A DNA stretch of 64,000 bases from Cristatella mucedo (lineage: Eukaryota > Bryozoa > Phylactolaemata > Cristatellidae). This document shows, piece by piece, positions 43,836-55,310 of the stretch (its first letter is position 1; every line of letters starts with the position of its first letter). The stretch lies in the NCBI GenBank assembly GCA_009760855.2, contig WPIO01000022.1:1514501-1578500 (forward strand). Reading direction: 5' to 3'. Both the position numbers and the translations under genes were made by a program. The notes under the pieces are model-generated. The model worked only from the letters and a program-made list of their open reading frames with translations, was not told where the DNA came from and made no database searches.

Positions 43836-46160
43836 TTAGTGATTATACTGGCAAGCGGGAGAGTATAAATTGTGAAAGGAAGTGGACCTAAACTTGGTAT
43901 CTGACGCACACCATGCACTTCGAAGCTAGCTGTGAGAGCTATTCCACGGGCCTTAATCACTTTTCCCAGAGGTTGCGTATAAATGGAGAACAGCAAGGGA
44001 CCAAGTACAGACCCTTGAGGGACTCCACAGGCGACCCTTCTCGCGTGTGAGACCTGACCCCCACACGACACGGATTGAACACGATCAGACAAGTATGATT
44101 TAAACCACGCCAGTGCTTCGTCTGCCAGACCGATCGTTGTTCTCAATCGTTCAAGCAGAATTTCGTGATCAATGGTGTCGAAGGCAGCAGACAGATCTAG
44201 CAGAGCTAGGGCAGTGACATTCCCGTCGTCGTTGCCACGTACAATGTCATTGTTAACACGGAGGAGAGCAGTTTCAGTAGAGTGCTGCCTCTTGAAACCT
44301 GATTGAAATGTTTCTGACATTCCATTATTTTCAATATGTTCAACTAGCTGCTTAGCAACAATTTTTTCAAGAATCTTTGGTAAGAACGGAAGAAGGGAAA
44401 CTGGACGATAGTTTGCTAGGACCTCTGTGTCTAATCCAGGCTTTTTGAGGATAGGTCTAACGATTGCCGATTTGAAGGACTTGGGACGACCCCTTTTCCC
44501 AAAGAAGCATTACAAATCTTGGTTATGGCAGGGCTAAGTTGGTCTGCAAGTGAAGACCACAGAGATGAAGGTATAGGGTCTTCAGGAGACGAGCTCTTTT
44601 CGCTAGACCTTATTAAGGCAGCCACATCACAGGCAGAAACATTAGAGAACCTTCTAAGAAAGGTCACAGGTTGAGGAACGGCGATTGCTTTGGTCGGAGG
44701 GGGCTTAATGGACGTACGAATGTGCACAATTTTTTCAGTAAAGAAGGCAGAAAACTTTACGGCTGAGCCCTTAATATCTGGGGAGTCAGACCTCACAGCA
44801 TTGGCCAGTAAATGGTTTACTGTCTTATAAATCTGTTTAGTGTCCGACTGGCAGGAATTCAGTTTTCTAATGAAAAAAGAAGCCCTGGCTTTTTTAAGCT
44901 TTCGGGTGTAAACTCGAAGGAAGTCTTTAAAATTGACTAGGTCTGCCTCAGACCCCGATTTCTTGAAACGACGTTCCAGCCTGCGCTTAACACGGCGCAT
45001 CTTAAGGAGTTTTTTTGTAAATTGAAAGCAATCTCGTCGATTTTGAACACGGATAGAGCGAACGGGAGCATGCTTGTCAAGAGCACTCCTGAGTGTTATG
45101 TTCATCGCATCAGTGAGGGTATCGAGGCTGCCAGTCGAGTCTGAATGCAGATCAAGAAGACCAGCATCACAAACAGATTTCAAAAACTTGTCCTTGTCAA
45201 TGCTTTTTAAGTTACGCTGTTTGACAATTTCGACATTGCCCTGTACGTACGAGGGAGCAGGAACAGTAAACGAGACCGAACAATGATCTGAGAGGGTCAG
45301 TGGGCACACCACAAGGTCGGTGGGGAGGACATCCTTAGTGATCACGAGATCTAGAATGTGGCCACCGACGTGGGTGCTATGATTAACGTGTTGGGCCAAA
45401 CCAAGATTCTCCAGACAGTCAAGAAATGAGCGGACCTGGCTGTTGCTAGGGTTGTCAACGTGAATATTGAAGTCTCCAACAATCAGTAGCGGCCTGTCAC
45501 ACACAAATATTTTAGTGAGGAACTCTGTCTCAGATGAAGACCTGATAGCAACCGATTCAAACGATGACCCATGCGAGAAACTACACATTTTATAGCCAAA
45601 CGATTCGCGAACAACAATTGCAACCCCGCCACCAACCTTGTCAGAACGACTGATAGAATGAGAACCCGGGTGGAGTGGTCTCATAAATGCAGCTACTCGA
45701 ACAAGGCGTCATTCAAGTTTCGGTAAGCAGAAATGCATCTAGCTTCTCCTGGACCACCTGATCGTGGATAAGTAAACCCTTTGTTTTTAGCGAGCGGACA
45801 TTTAGTAGGCGGAATTTAAGAGGCTGTAACAACTCGGCGACGGCGATGAAGTGGCTTGTATTCTCCTCCATTTGCGTCCGGCCCGGCGGACACGGGCTCT
45901 TTGAATTTGAATTGGACCTTGGTAACGGACGACGTTTCACAACGTGCTGGGCTACGGCGGGTGGGCTACTACCGCAACAAGTACTATCCAGTGCTTTAAA
46001 CTTACGAGTCGTAGGTTTGATAGCCGAGCTGTTGATAGGGCGAACGCAGGATGCAGGAAGGTTCTCACGGACCCGCCGGAGAAGGCCCGCCAGTAGGTAT
46101 CGACTAATGGCGACATCGCACCTTATGCTAAGCAGGTCCTGTTTTGTGTAGCATATCCGA
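43836..46160 (-). mobile_element. LINE-A copy: endonuclease and partial reverse transcriptase
   Basis: The longest LINE-A copy. Minus-strand frames, in order: an open N-terminal stretch from about 46160 (DLLSIRCDVAISRYLLAGLL); the APE-type endonuclease start LLNVRSLKTKGLLIHDQVVQ; a frameshift near 45700; GGGVAIVVRE; the catalytic GDFNIH (45460-45477) and SDH (near 45280-45292) motifs; a basic linker; and the reverse transcriptase start SSPEDPIPSSLW. A second frameshift lies near 44480-44505. The core follows, with FDTID (motif A) and [16 protein letters not shown] (motif B). The YADD catalytic motif is absent because the sequence switches to a second, related copy. The copy is dead. The layout and the ATT-repeat tail hairpin of the family place it in the L2/CR1 group of non-LTR retrotransposons. 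Confidence 0.85.
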
Positions 46161-46284
46161 GGACAACTAATAAATAGTCACAGCGAAGATAGCAGCGGAA
46201 TACCCGAAGGTATTATGGAGAAATCAAGTAAAGGTCCACACCACGCTAGGAGTCGCCGGAGGCCGCTCTCTAGCGTGGGGAAGC

Positions 46285-46395
46285 CTTGCCTAATTTCACC
46301 ACTGCTTGCAGCTGGCAATACAGGATTGCCCACTGCAGGATTCGAACCCATTGTCTCGGCTATAGAGAGCGAGCACATTACCAGACGAGTGTGAT
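46285..46395 (-). repeat. SINE-B copy
   Basis: B box ggttcgaatcc on the minus strand (46338-46348), preceded by a recognisable tRNA-like head and followed by part of the body. The right end is lost. Confidence 0.6.
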
Positions 46396-46827
46396 TTGAC
46401 TTAACGATTCGCAGCTCAAGTAATACATTCCAAGCGAAAGCAACATTATTCAAGCAAGCACTTACGATTGGGCTCCGTAGTTGCTATCTGGTATTAAATA
46501 AATGAAGCTTACGCAAAGATGTCGTTCTTATGTTTGCTAGACCGGATACGAATAGCCATTTTCCACGTCAATGCCTCTGATAATGAAGGAGAACCCTTCA
46601 TGATACCACGTCTTATCTGGCACTTGGCGGTTCGCACTGAACGGCGATCACATCGAGAAGGAGCTTGAATTAGCTAATCTACTCATTAACTTCCCAGTTA
46701 GCGCGTGCCGGACAAAATAAAATCCCTTTTTACCAACCTCGGAAATTCACACGCAACAAAAATCTAACCTGTGGGTGGTTACATAGGTAAATCAGATGAA
46801 CATTAGAGTCAGTCACCTGGACAGTTA

Positions 46828-47180
46828 ATAATAATGATAATAATAATAATAATAGCAATAAGAAAACGCTTACTGAGTGCCCTAATTAAACGAAATCTCT
46901 TACTGGACACTTTTTGTTCGCCTGAAAGGAAGCATTTTGGTGATAAGGTGATTTATTAGTTAATGATAAAATGCACCGTGTTAGCACGCGTTCAAAAATT
47001 AAGGACAAATCACACGGACCCGGAGAGTTTTGTGAAGAACAGATGATATTTTAGCTTCCCTTTTTAAATGTGATAAAGGCAGGGGATGTCTCGACGCCAG
47101 TATGGAGTGAGTTCCAGGCTTTGAAGGCGCACTAACTGGATGTATTGTCTCCAAATGATCTAAGGTTGAATCGGAAAAGT
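46828..47180 (-). mobile_element. LINE-A 3' fragment
   Basis: An inverted ATT tail (46828-46855) is followed by the inverted terminal motif (attaaacgaaatctcttact), 3' UTR remnants and the ORF end (gagtgagttccaggctttg). Confidence 0.75.
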
Positions 47181-47814
47181 CAGCAATAGAAGCGCAAACC
47201 AAACCATTCCAGTCGTTTATTATTTCAACCCTTTGCAAAATGTCTAGAAGGAAGCATTTCTTTGAGGCCTTGGAAATGGACTCTTTCGATATTAACCAAC
47301 CGTAGAATGGTATCCTATCAATATTAATAACAATTCGCATCACAGCCTGAACGTCTGTATTAAACATTTAAGAAAGTGCATGTGCAACATTTTTTCCCGC
47401 ACTGTATTTTGTGAAGCTGCGAGCACGATTAGATAACTGTACGCCGGGCATTGAGCAGCAGAGGCAAGGCAACCGTGGTCGTGCTTTGCATACCGACGAC
47501 TGACCGCGTGCTGTCCTTGAGCTAAGCAGGCATCACAGATCGGGGCCCGGCAGGATATTTCCGGACGTGACGCAGACAAGCTGCTCGCTCTCGAGCACTT
47601 AGCGGGGCCAGCGGCGAAAGCGAGGATACTTACGTCTGAGCTAATTGAAGCAAGTGCTAGCCGACTTAGGTCACGTCAAAAAAACTTCTAACTTACAAAA
47701 TCAGCTTTCATTAGTTACTCAAAGCTATTCCTACTAATGAATTTTTAATTTTTTTCTGCTCAAGTACCGACTTGTATCGTTGGACTTTTGAAGCGGAAAA
47801 CGCACTTTCAGGGG

Positions 47815-47905
47815 CCTTAAACTTGAATAGCCCTCACTGCTCTACATTACTATTGAATACCCCTCACCCGTCTACTTACCTATTAAATAGCGCCCACCCA
47901 TCTCC
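47815..47905. repeat. Three-copy minisatellite, about 30-bp unit
   Basis: Units start ttgaatagccctcac, ttgaatacccctcac and ttaaatagcgcccac. Confidence 0.75.
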
Positions 47906-48450
47906 CGTCAGGCTGCCTATTACTAATGGGTATTCGCAGCCAAAGTGGTCTACAAGGGCTTACAAGTAAAAGTTGCCTTCTCGCACTGCCGCACTCCCGC
48001 AGCTACGACATGCTGCATTGAGCTCGCGTGTCCTATTCGCTGGTCCGGCTTTTGTTATTCCAGCCGCCTGTTCCCGCTTTCAGCCGCTGACGTGCACTCT
48101 TTAACCTCGGGGCTTTGCTGTATCGCAAACACTCTTTGGTTTTGCTAGTTTTTCCGTCTCGTCTCGTGGAGCCTCCAAAGTCACAGCAGTTTTAGCGAGG
48201 TCGTCGCGTTCCTCCTTCGAGTTGGAACTCGTCGTTTTTCTTTGCGACGACTGAGACCCCGGGTTTCGTCAGACGTTTTCTCCTCTCGCCAAAACCTGGA
48301 CGTTCACCCGAGACTGCTTGTTGGCAAGAGATTATTCGCGTGATAGATAGGAGCGTCGGTGCGTTCCAACGCCGACTCTAGTGGCGTGGAGTCCGACGAA
48401 TTTCGATCTCGTCGTGTCTTTCCACCGGCGCTCAGCAGGCGACGCGACGC

Positions 48451-48488
48451 ACGCAGGAGACGCACCCCTGAGCGTGCGTCTCCTGCGT
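48451..48488. repeat. Hairpin with 15-bp perfect arms
   Basis: acgcaggagacgcac (48451-48465) and its exact complement (48474-48488) are separated by eight bases. Confidence 0.93.
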
Positions 48489-48804
48489 GGACTTGGTAAG
48501 CTTTGCGATGCCTTTTGGCCATTCGATGCAGAGACGCTGCGGCCAAGCTTGACGCTCTAAGATTATCTGAGGCGCTCGAAGCGCACTGGTCGGATGTGAC
48601 AAGAGTGGATGCTGGTGTTCGCGCGTGGCGCTGACGAAGCGAGTGCGTAGTAAGTGACGTAGCCTGTGAGCTAACGTGACAGTATCCTTGATAGCATCGG
48701 CCTTTAATCGGCAGCGGGGGTAAAATTTGGGGCTCGGACCCTTGGTAGAACGCTATCCAAAAGCTTAATCCTTAATCAATGCAGCTCAGTCTCTTCCTCT
48801 TTCT

Positions 48805-48836
48805 CAACTCTCTCTCTCTCTCTCTCCCTCGCTCGT

Positions 48837-48867
<31 letters not shown>

Positions 48868-49391
48868 CTCTCTTCCCGCCTCTCTCAATTCTTTATAGAT
48901 CCATCTCTGCCTCTTTCTTTCTCAGTCATTTGTCTTTCAACTCCGTATTCTTCCTTTCTCTACCACCCTCTGTGTCTCTGTCACGTTCTCTCTCTCTCTC
49001 TCTCTCTTCCTATCTTTATCTCTCGTTCATTATCTATCTAAATATGTATATGTATACATACATATGTATATATATATATGACACATATTTATCTCTTTAG
49101 CACACTCGCTCGCTATTCTCTCTCGCTTTATCTCTCGCTGTATCAGCTCTAGTTCTCTCTCTAGGTCTCTCTCTCCGTAATTCCCATCATCCGATTCCCG
49201 CTCTGTCTCTCACTCTCACTCTCTCTGTGTCTCTGTCTCTCTGTCTCTTTGTCTCTCTGTCTCTCTGTCTCTCTGTCTCTCTGTCTCTCTGTCTCTCTGT
49301 CTGTCTCTCTGTCTCTCTGTCTCTCTGTCTCTCTGTCTCTCTGTCTCTCTGTCTCTCTGTCTCTCTGTCTCTCTGTCTCTCTGTCTCTCTG

Positions 49392-49449
<58 letters not shown>

Positions 49450-49460
49450 CCTATCTCTCC
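48805..49460. repeat. CT-rich satellite, including (CTGTCTCT)n
   Basis: Imperfect CT runs with short breaks (48805-49205, including a TA-rich patch at 49040-49080). They are followed by a regular eight-base array ctgtctct at about 49225-49400 and pure CT to 49440. Frames across it are not genes. Confidence 0.93.
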
Positions 49461-50261
49461 CTGTCTCTATTTCTCCGTCTTTCTCTTTTGACTTTTCTCT
49501 CACCACTTGCTCTTTATTTTGTCTCCGCTAGCTTGACCGTCGTCTCTGCCTCCCTTTCGACAACTCTTCCTTTGACTTCCAATTTCTTCTCAGTCAGTAA
49601 TCGTCGCTCCGAGCAGGCGGCAACTGGCTTTGGAGAAGGAAAGAGACGGCCTACTCGTAGGGGGCGGAGCCTTTCTAAGGGTAGAAAGCGCTCGTGTGAC
49701 GGCCTTGCCTGCGCCTCACTGTGCGGCTAAATGTGCTTCTGTATCGCATAGTCGTTTCTCTCAACCGTTCGTAGCGCTATACTGGGGCAAGTAAAAAAGC
49801 CCGACAAGCTCTACATGTGCGCTGGGCATAAGCTCAGGACAGAATCCAGTTTCCATTTTTTTGCTGACCGGCTCAACCTTTCGTAATTGGATTTTGCAGT
49901 GGGCCAGTGTGTCTGATCCTATAAGGGCAGGCACAGGCACACCCACTCAGCAGCTAGCGCCAGGACTCTCGGAAGCTCGCCAGCAAGTTTCCTGGGCGGA
50001 AGCGTGCCGCTCCAGTATTCTCGCTATTAGATTGATTGCCGAATTCGAGGCACGCTCCTGCCATGGCAGATTTTTCCTATTCCGGCAGCAGTTTTTTGTT
50101 CTTGATAGACCGCATTAACCTCACGCTGCTGCGTCTGGAGCGATGCTTATGGAAGCTGCCTGGGCAGCTATCTCAATAGCCAGAGTTTGGTAAACAGTAT
50201 GCAACGACTCGTGCTGCACCAAATGTAAGCCTCGCACGCCTGCAAAGAGTGTTTCGAAGAA
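49461..50261. other. Unassigned DNA
   Basis: No gene or repeat family recognised between the CT array and the next LINE copy. Confidence 0.4.
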
Positions 50262-50960
50262 GGTTTATATTAAGTCCCGTCAAGTTCGTGGTTGTTGTGA
50301 CGTTCTTCGGGAGTGAGTTCCAGGCTTTAGGAGCGTACTGACTGGAGCCAGGGCCTCTTAAGACATTTGTGGTTGATCAGATGCACAGTTATGCGACCGT
50401 GGTCAAATAACGAATGGTGCTAGAGGAAGTCTGAGGATTTCAATGTTTATGTCAGCAAGCCTTAAGAAGAGAATGAAGGCACAAAAAAGTGGTGAGTGAA
50501 AAACGTTGAACTATATACGATACTTAATGGTGAGCCAGTGAAGTTCGGTGAGAAGTAGACTGACGTGGTAACTTCGACGTCCGCGACAGACAAGCCTAGC
50601 TGCAGAGTTCTGCCCAACGACAAGCGTCTTCCTGAACAGGCAGGGAGCCTAGCAAGTAGTTGATTTACAGGATTCTAGACGGAAACTGACGCATTTTTGA
50701 AGTAACTTGAGCGTGGTATCGTTAACTCAGCACGCCCGATTTCATGCAATGTTACCTAGATGAAAGCAGGCATGCTTGACTTCGGATCTGAAGAGGTCGG
50801 CTTGCTAAAAGTAAGTTTGAAACAGGATGCACAAAAAAGTAAGTTTGGAACAGGATGCATAGACTCCATGCAGAGGCTATATGTTATATGTTATAGGGCA
50901 GTCAAGAAATTTCAAGAGTAAGGCTTTCTAGTTTCTGAGTAACAGTTGGTTTTCCAATAG
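50262..50960 (-). mobile_element. Decayed LINE-A C-terminal copy
   Basis: Inverted ORF-end sequence (gagtgagttccaggctttag), the conserved cgacagacaagcctagctgc block that encodes SAARLVCR on the minus strand, and further LINE-A landmarks up to tagtttctgagtaacagttg. Terminal tail lost. A 29-bp tandem duplication lies at about 50805-50860. Confidence 0.7.
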
Positions 50961-51489
50961 CACCATCATCACCGAGACCGGCCGCATCGCTTCGCCACCG
51001 ACTTCGCGCCGCCTGGCATCTTGACTAGCACATTTAAGCTGAGCAGCTCTACGCTGTTCAAGTGAAGGATTTCAGAAAGCGCAGGCTGAAACACTTTGTA
51101 AAACACACCCATTCGTAATCGCAGGTGGAGGTTACTTTGGAAGAGTCGGAGACGCGAGCTAGATGTGTCAATCAGCAAGCAACCCATATTGTTTTTTTGT
51201 GATTAATCACTATGCTTTAATTTGTTCAATTTGTAACAGCGAAAATATATCCTGCATATCAGATATTCACGTTACGATTCGTAATACCAAATTTTAAGTT
51301 ATGAAGTTATAACGAAAATAATTTTATGGTTAGGGGTCGCCGCAATATGAGGAACTGTATTAAAGGGTAGTGACATTAGGAAGGCTGAGAATCACTGATC
51401 TAGAGTAACAGCTTAAATTGTGCATGAGCGAAATGGTTGATCTGTGGAGTTGGTGATTGGAAAGAGGGCAGGAAAGCCTAAGACTTCTA

Positions 51490-51490
<1 letters not shown>
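50961..51490. other. Unassigned DNA
   Basis: No gene recognised. A/T-rich from 51180. Confidence 0.4.
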
Positions 51491-51493
<3 letters not shown>

Positions 51494-51568
<75 letters not shown>

Positions 51569-51697
51569 CAGAGAGACAAAGAGAGCGAGAGATAGAGAGA
51601 CAGAGAGACAGGGAGAAGGAGAGACAGAGAGACAGAGAGGCAGGGAGACAGAGAGACAGAGAGACAGAGAGACAGAGAGACAGAGAGACAGAGAGAC

Positions 51698-51728
<31 letters not shown>

Positions 51729-52245
51729 CAGAGAGACAGAGAGACAGAGAGACAGAGAGACAGAGAGACAGAGAGACAGAGAGAAAGAGAGACAGAGAGA
51801 CAGAGAGACAGAGAGACAGAGAGACAGAGAGACAGAGAGACAGAGAGACAGAGAGACAGAGAGACAGAGAGACAGAGAGACAGAGAGACAGAGAGACAGA
51901 GAGACAGAGAGACAGAGAGACAGAGAGACAGAGAGACAGAGAGACAGAGAGACAGAGAGACAGAGAGACAGAGAGACAGAGAGACAGAGAGACAGAGAGA
52001 CAGAGAGACAGAGAGACAGAGAGACAGAGAGACAGAGAGACAGAGAGACAGAGAGACAGAGAGACAGAGAGACAGAGAGACAGAGAGGCAGAGAGACAGA
52101 GAGACAGAGAGAGAGAGACAGAGAGACAGAGAGACAGAGAGACAGAGAGACAGAGAGACAGAGAGACAGAGAGACAGAGAGACAGAGACATAGAGAGAAA
52201 ACAGAGAGAAAGAGAGACAAAGATAGATAGACAGACAGACAGAGG
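51494..52245. repeat. (GA)n then (GAGACAGA)n satellite, 8-bp unit
   Basis: Pure GA at 51494-51562, then interrupted GA, then a highly regular eight-base array gagacaga from about 51640 to 52190 (some 65 units). Open frames of up to 509 codons across this region are repeat artefacts. Confidence 0.96.
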
Positions 52246-52466
52246 AAACAAGAGAGACAAGAGAAACAAGAGAAACAAGAGAAACAAGAGAGACAAGAGA
52301 GACAAGAGAGACAAGAGAGACAAGAGAGACAAGAGAGACAAGAGAGACAAGAGACAAGAGAGACAAGAGAGACAAGAGAGACAAGAGACAAGAGAGACAA
52401 GAGAGACAAGAGAGACAAGAGAGACAAGAGAGACAAGAGAGACAAGAGAGACAAGAGAGACAAGAG
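52246..52466. repeat. (GAGAGACAA)n satellite, 9-bp unit
   Basis: About 24 units of nine bases, early ones with gagaaacaa, and two deletions giving gagacaa. Confidence 0.95.
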
Positions 52467-52668
52467 AGACGGACCGAGACGGACCGAGACGGACCGAGAC
52501 GGACCGAGACGGACCGAGACGGACCGAGACGGACCGAGACGGACGGACCGAGACGGACCGAGACGGACCGAGACGGACCGAGACGGACCGAGACGGACCG
52601 AGACGGACCGAGACGGACCGAGACGGACCGAGACGGACCGAGACGGACCGAGACGGACCGAGACAGAC
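52467..52668. repeat. (GAGACGGACC)n satellite, 10-bp unit
   Basis: About 20 nearly identical ten-base units. One is partly duplicated (gacggacggacc) near 52542. Confidence 0.96.
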
Positions 52669-52800
52669 CGAGGAGAGAGAGAGCTAGGAGAGAGAGAGAG
52701 CGAGGAGAGAGAGCGAGGAGAGAGAGCGAGGAGAGAAAGAGCGAGGAGAGAGAGCGAGGAGAGAGAATGAGAGAGAGCGAGACAAAGCGAGACAGAGTGC
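52669..52800. repeat. Degenerate GAGAGCGAG repeat
   Basis: Purine-rich continuation with gagagcgaggagaga units fading into unique DNA. Confidence 0.9.
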
Positions 52801-54395
52801 AGATGCAAGCAGCTGCTCAGGCGCCTCCACTGCGTGCGTATTGCAACAGTTGCTGCCGCAGCAAGCTCTCGGCAGCGGCGAGTGGGCACACGGGGTGCTT
52901 AGCTCGTACGGGCCTAAGACACATCGCTGACACAAATGCCGCACCGTGGCGCAGGCGAGACAATGGCGAGCCCACCTGCCGCTAGGGGATGCCAGTTCAA
53001 CGGGCGCTGCTGCGAGAAGAATGCGAAACGAATTTGCCGCCACGCAGTCCGTCGTGGTGCTAGCTCAGCGAGCGCGTGATATGACCTCGAGAAAGCGCAG
53101 CCCTCGCTCAGCGGTCAACTCAAAGGGAACGTGTCCCAGAGAACTCTCACCGACATCGTCCACATCGAGTAGCTCGGTTGTGAATGAATCCTCGCTGCTG
53201 TAAACGCTGTACAAACTTGGACAGCCGAGGCTGTCGGGCGTTACTTTTTCAAACTTTTCAAACGAGTTTTTTCAAAGTTAGAAAGCGCACTGCTTGCTCA
53301 GCGAGAAATGGAAAGGCAAAGGCAATCTCGTATGCCTACCCATCCGGAAAAGTAAAAAGACGTTACTAGGTAATTGTCTTTCAGGAAGCCCTTCCTGTCC
53401 TAGACGCAAACCAGTGCTTGCCCTTAGCGGACACACGATTCAGGCGCTTGCGGCTAACGGGTGATCTACGATACTTACAGAACTTGATTTTCTACCTGTA
53501 TTGGTGCCGGTTTCCTGGCTATGCCGCTGCAGCCGATGTAGTTTTCGAAGGGCTCTCGGCTTCAGCTCAGCCTCTACCGCTCTGCGGCTCCCAAAGTTAT
53601 GGTAATCGGCGGCGGTCTGCAGCTTCCCACCTGCATTGATGCAATTACTGGAAAGGCAAAGGTCTTGACTGGCGTATGCGCAGTGTTCGAAAACGGCGGG
53701 TTGGGGTACGGCGAGTCTAGCAGAGCTCCGTACACGCCTCGAGCCATGGAGACTTATCGCCGTGGCCTCTCTTCGCCATTTGCGCATCGTGGCATCGGCG
53801 AGCGTACAGTAAATAATTCCAACGACCCCCAACTGATTGCTATTCATGTCAGACAATAGCGGCCCCAGTCCCCTCTGTTGGAACCACCCACGCGGCAGAG
53901 GCGGCTGCCACTGCCACCAGAGTCGTAGCCACCGGTTGATATAAGAAAAATATAAGAATACGTATAGGAAATATAAGAAATATAAGAATACGTATAAGAA
54001 AAACTTGAAATTACAGTAAGGCAACTCGTGTATGTAAGAAACCTATCTGCAATACGCTAAGACGCACGGTATAGCTCTTATTGTTGGGCCACCGTGCTGC
54101 CCGGACGTCCGAAATTGGTGTCGTGGTTCTCTTTAGGTTTTCAGCTCAGAAATGTGGAAGCTGTAACGCTAACAGTGGCAAATCCTGAGCACACAAATAT
54201 GGCGGCTGGGCAAACGAAGCGCTTTTCCTAGCGGACGGCCTTGGCTTCCCTTGCTTTAGTCCGCAGGGTATTTAAGCAGCTTTTATCATTAAATGAATTC
54301 TCATGGCTCCGCCAATCGCCGAAGAAGTAAGGTAGATGATTCAACGGTCTCTTTACATTAAAGCTGATATGCCTTACTGGATTTCACTTCGCTTG
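52801..54395. other. Unassigned DNA with a short AT-rich tandem repeat
   Basis: GC-rich near 52800-53150 and otherwise unremarkable. At 53940-54004 a block of ataagaa units occurs, including two copies of aatataagaatacgtata. No gene is recognised. Confidence 0.4.
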
Positions 54396-54399
54396 CTTG

Positions 54400-54480
54400 C
54401 AAGAACTGCTTGCTTGTAGGGTTCGCGCCCCCGACATGGGTCGTAAGCACCTTGCTGCTACGCCAGGATTCGGTCGCAAA
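54400..54480 (-). repeat. SINE-B-like head remnant
   Basis: Inverted gggttcgcgcccccgacatg, ggtcgtaagcaccttgctgc: the tRNA-like half only. Confidence 0.4.
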
Positions 54481-54529
54481 ACGGAAGATCATTCGCTTTA
54501 TCGACATCCTTTACACGGTAGCACATGAG

Positions 54530-54640
54530 CCGTAGCGGCTTCCAGCAGCTGGTTATATAGAGTTGCCTGTTGTAGGACTCGAACCCGCGTTTCAGGTCAT
54601 GAAGTGAGAGCGACATTATCAATTGGGCTAAGATCCACTT
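54530..54640 (-). repeat. SINE-B copy or tRNA-like sequence
   Basis: The minus strand carries an A-box-like tagcccaattgataa and an exact B box ggttcgagtcc (54575-54585), with spacing near that of a tRNA gene. It does not fold into an obvious complete cloverleaf by eye, so SINE is preferred over a functional tRNA. Confidence 0.5.
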
Positions 54641-55226
54641 TTATCGCTATAGGTCTGCCTTGTAATCTAGACCGACAACAACTATCCCAGGTTAAAAGCT
54701 CGCGAGTCGTTGGCTAGAGCACATCACCATGTTCTTCGGACTCTAGAGAGCGCAGTCATCGATCGGCTACCGTACTATGTGCAAAGACTCTCAGCACAGG
54801 CCGTCCGAAACTTAACTGTCGAATCTACGAACTTATGGTCCACTCGCCCTAATAAGACATCGCTAGCTATTTAAACCCGTCCGGTATGAGTGAAAATCAT
54901 CTCACGATCGTCGCTCCCAGGCTGATGAAGTGAAGAGGAGTAGCAGCGTCCACCCATAATTAATAGCGCAGACTTCCGAAAAGTACTGCCTTCGACACAA
55001 TGGAGCCAGGATTTTATCCATGGGGTATTGGCGAGATCTACAAAATTCTAGTGTACGGGCAAGACCCGCAACATTTTCATGAAGGCGGGGCTAGAGCCGC
55101 AATTCAATGAAAAACTATAGCATAAAATCAAAAGTGTTCATTCTGAGCAAACTCGGCGGCGGTTGCTCAGCGAATAAAATTGAGGCACGATTTTTTTGTC
55201 GGTGACAGTCGGTGGGCCTAGGAATA

Positions 55227-55310
55227 ATGGCGGCCCAGTCGCTGCTCCGCTGTAGGCGAGGAGGGGTAAATGCCTCCTCCGTGGTGCGGAGCACATCTGA
55301 GAGCTATCAC
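55227..55310 (+). CDS. Possible first coding exon of a mitochondrial protein gene
   Basis: An ATG in good context (aataatggcggcc) opens 28 codons, MAAQSLLRCRRGGVNASSVV then RSTSESYH. They end exactly at a strong donor, cac|gtgagta (phase 0). The peptide is arginine- and serine-rich with no acidic residue until position 25, as in mitochondrial presequences. No following exon is identified within the window, so the product is unknown. It could be a chance match. Confidence 0.35.

Larger units (their letters stand above)
47181..48800. other. Unassigned DNA with a small minisatellite and a hairpin
   Basis: About three 30-bp units of the type ttgaatacccctcacccgtc lie at 47815-47905. A 15-bp-arm hairpin lies at 48451-48488. 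No gene is recognised. Confidence 0.45.

Noticed and set aside
51360-52889. Open frames up to 509 codons on both strands (Leu/Ser- or Arg/Glu/Asp-rich)
   Set aside because: They arise from 8-, 9- and 10-bp satellites that are open in several frames at once. No codon bias or domain.
53440-54024. 194-codon minus-strand frame beginning with repeated Phe-Leu-Tyr
   Set aside because: The start is the AT-rich ataagaa tandem repeat, and the remainder has no known domain.
54530-54640. Functional tRNA gene
   Set aside because: A and B boxes are present but no complete cloverleaf or terminator could be drawn. It resembles the SINE-B heads.
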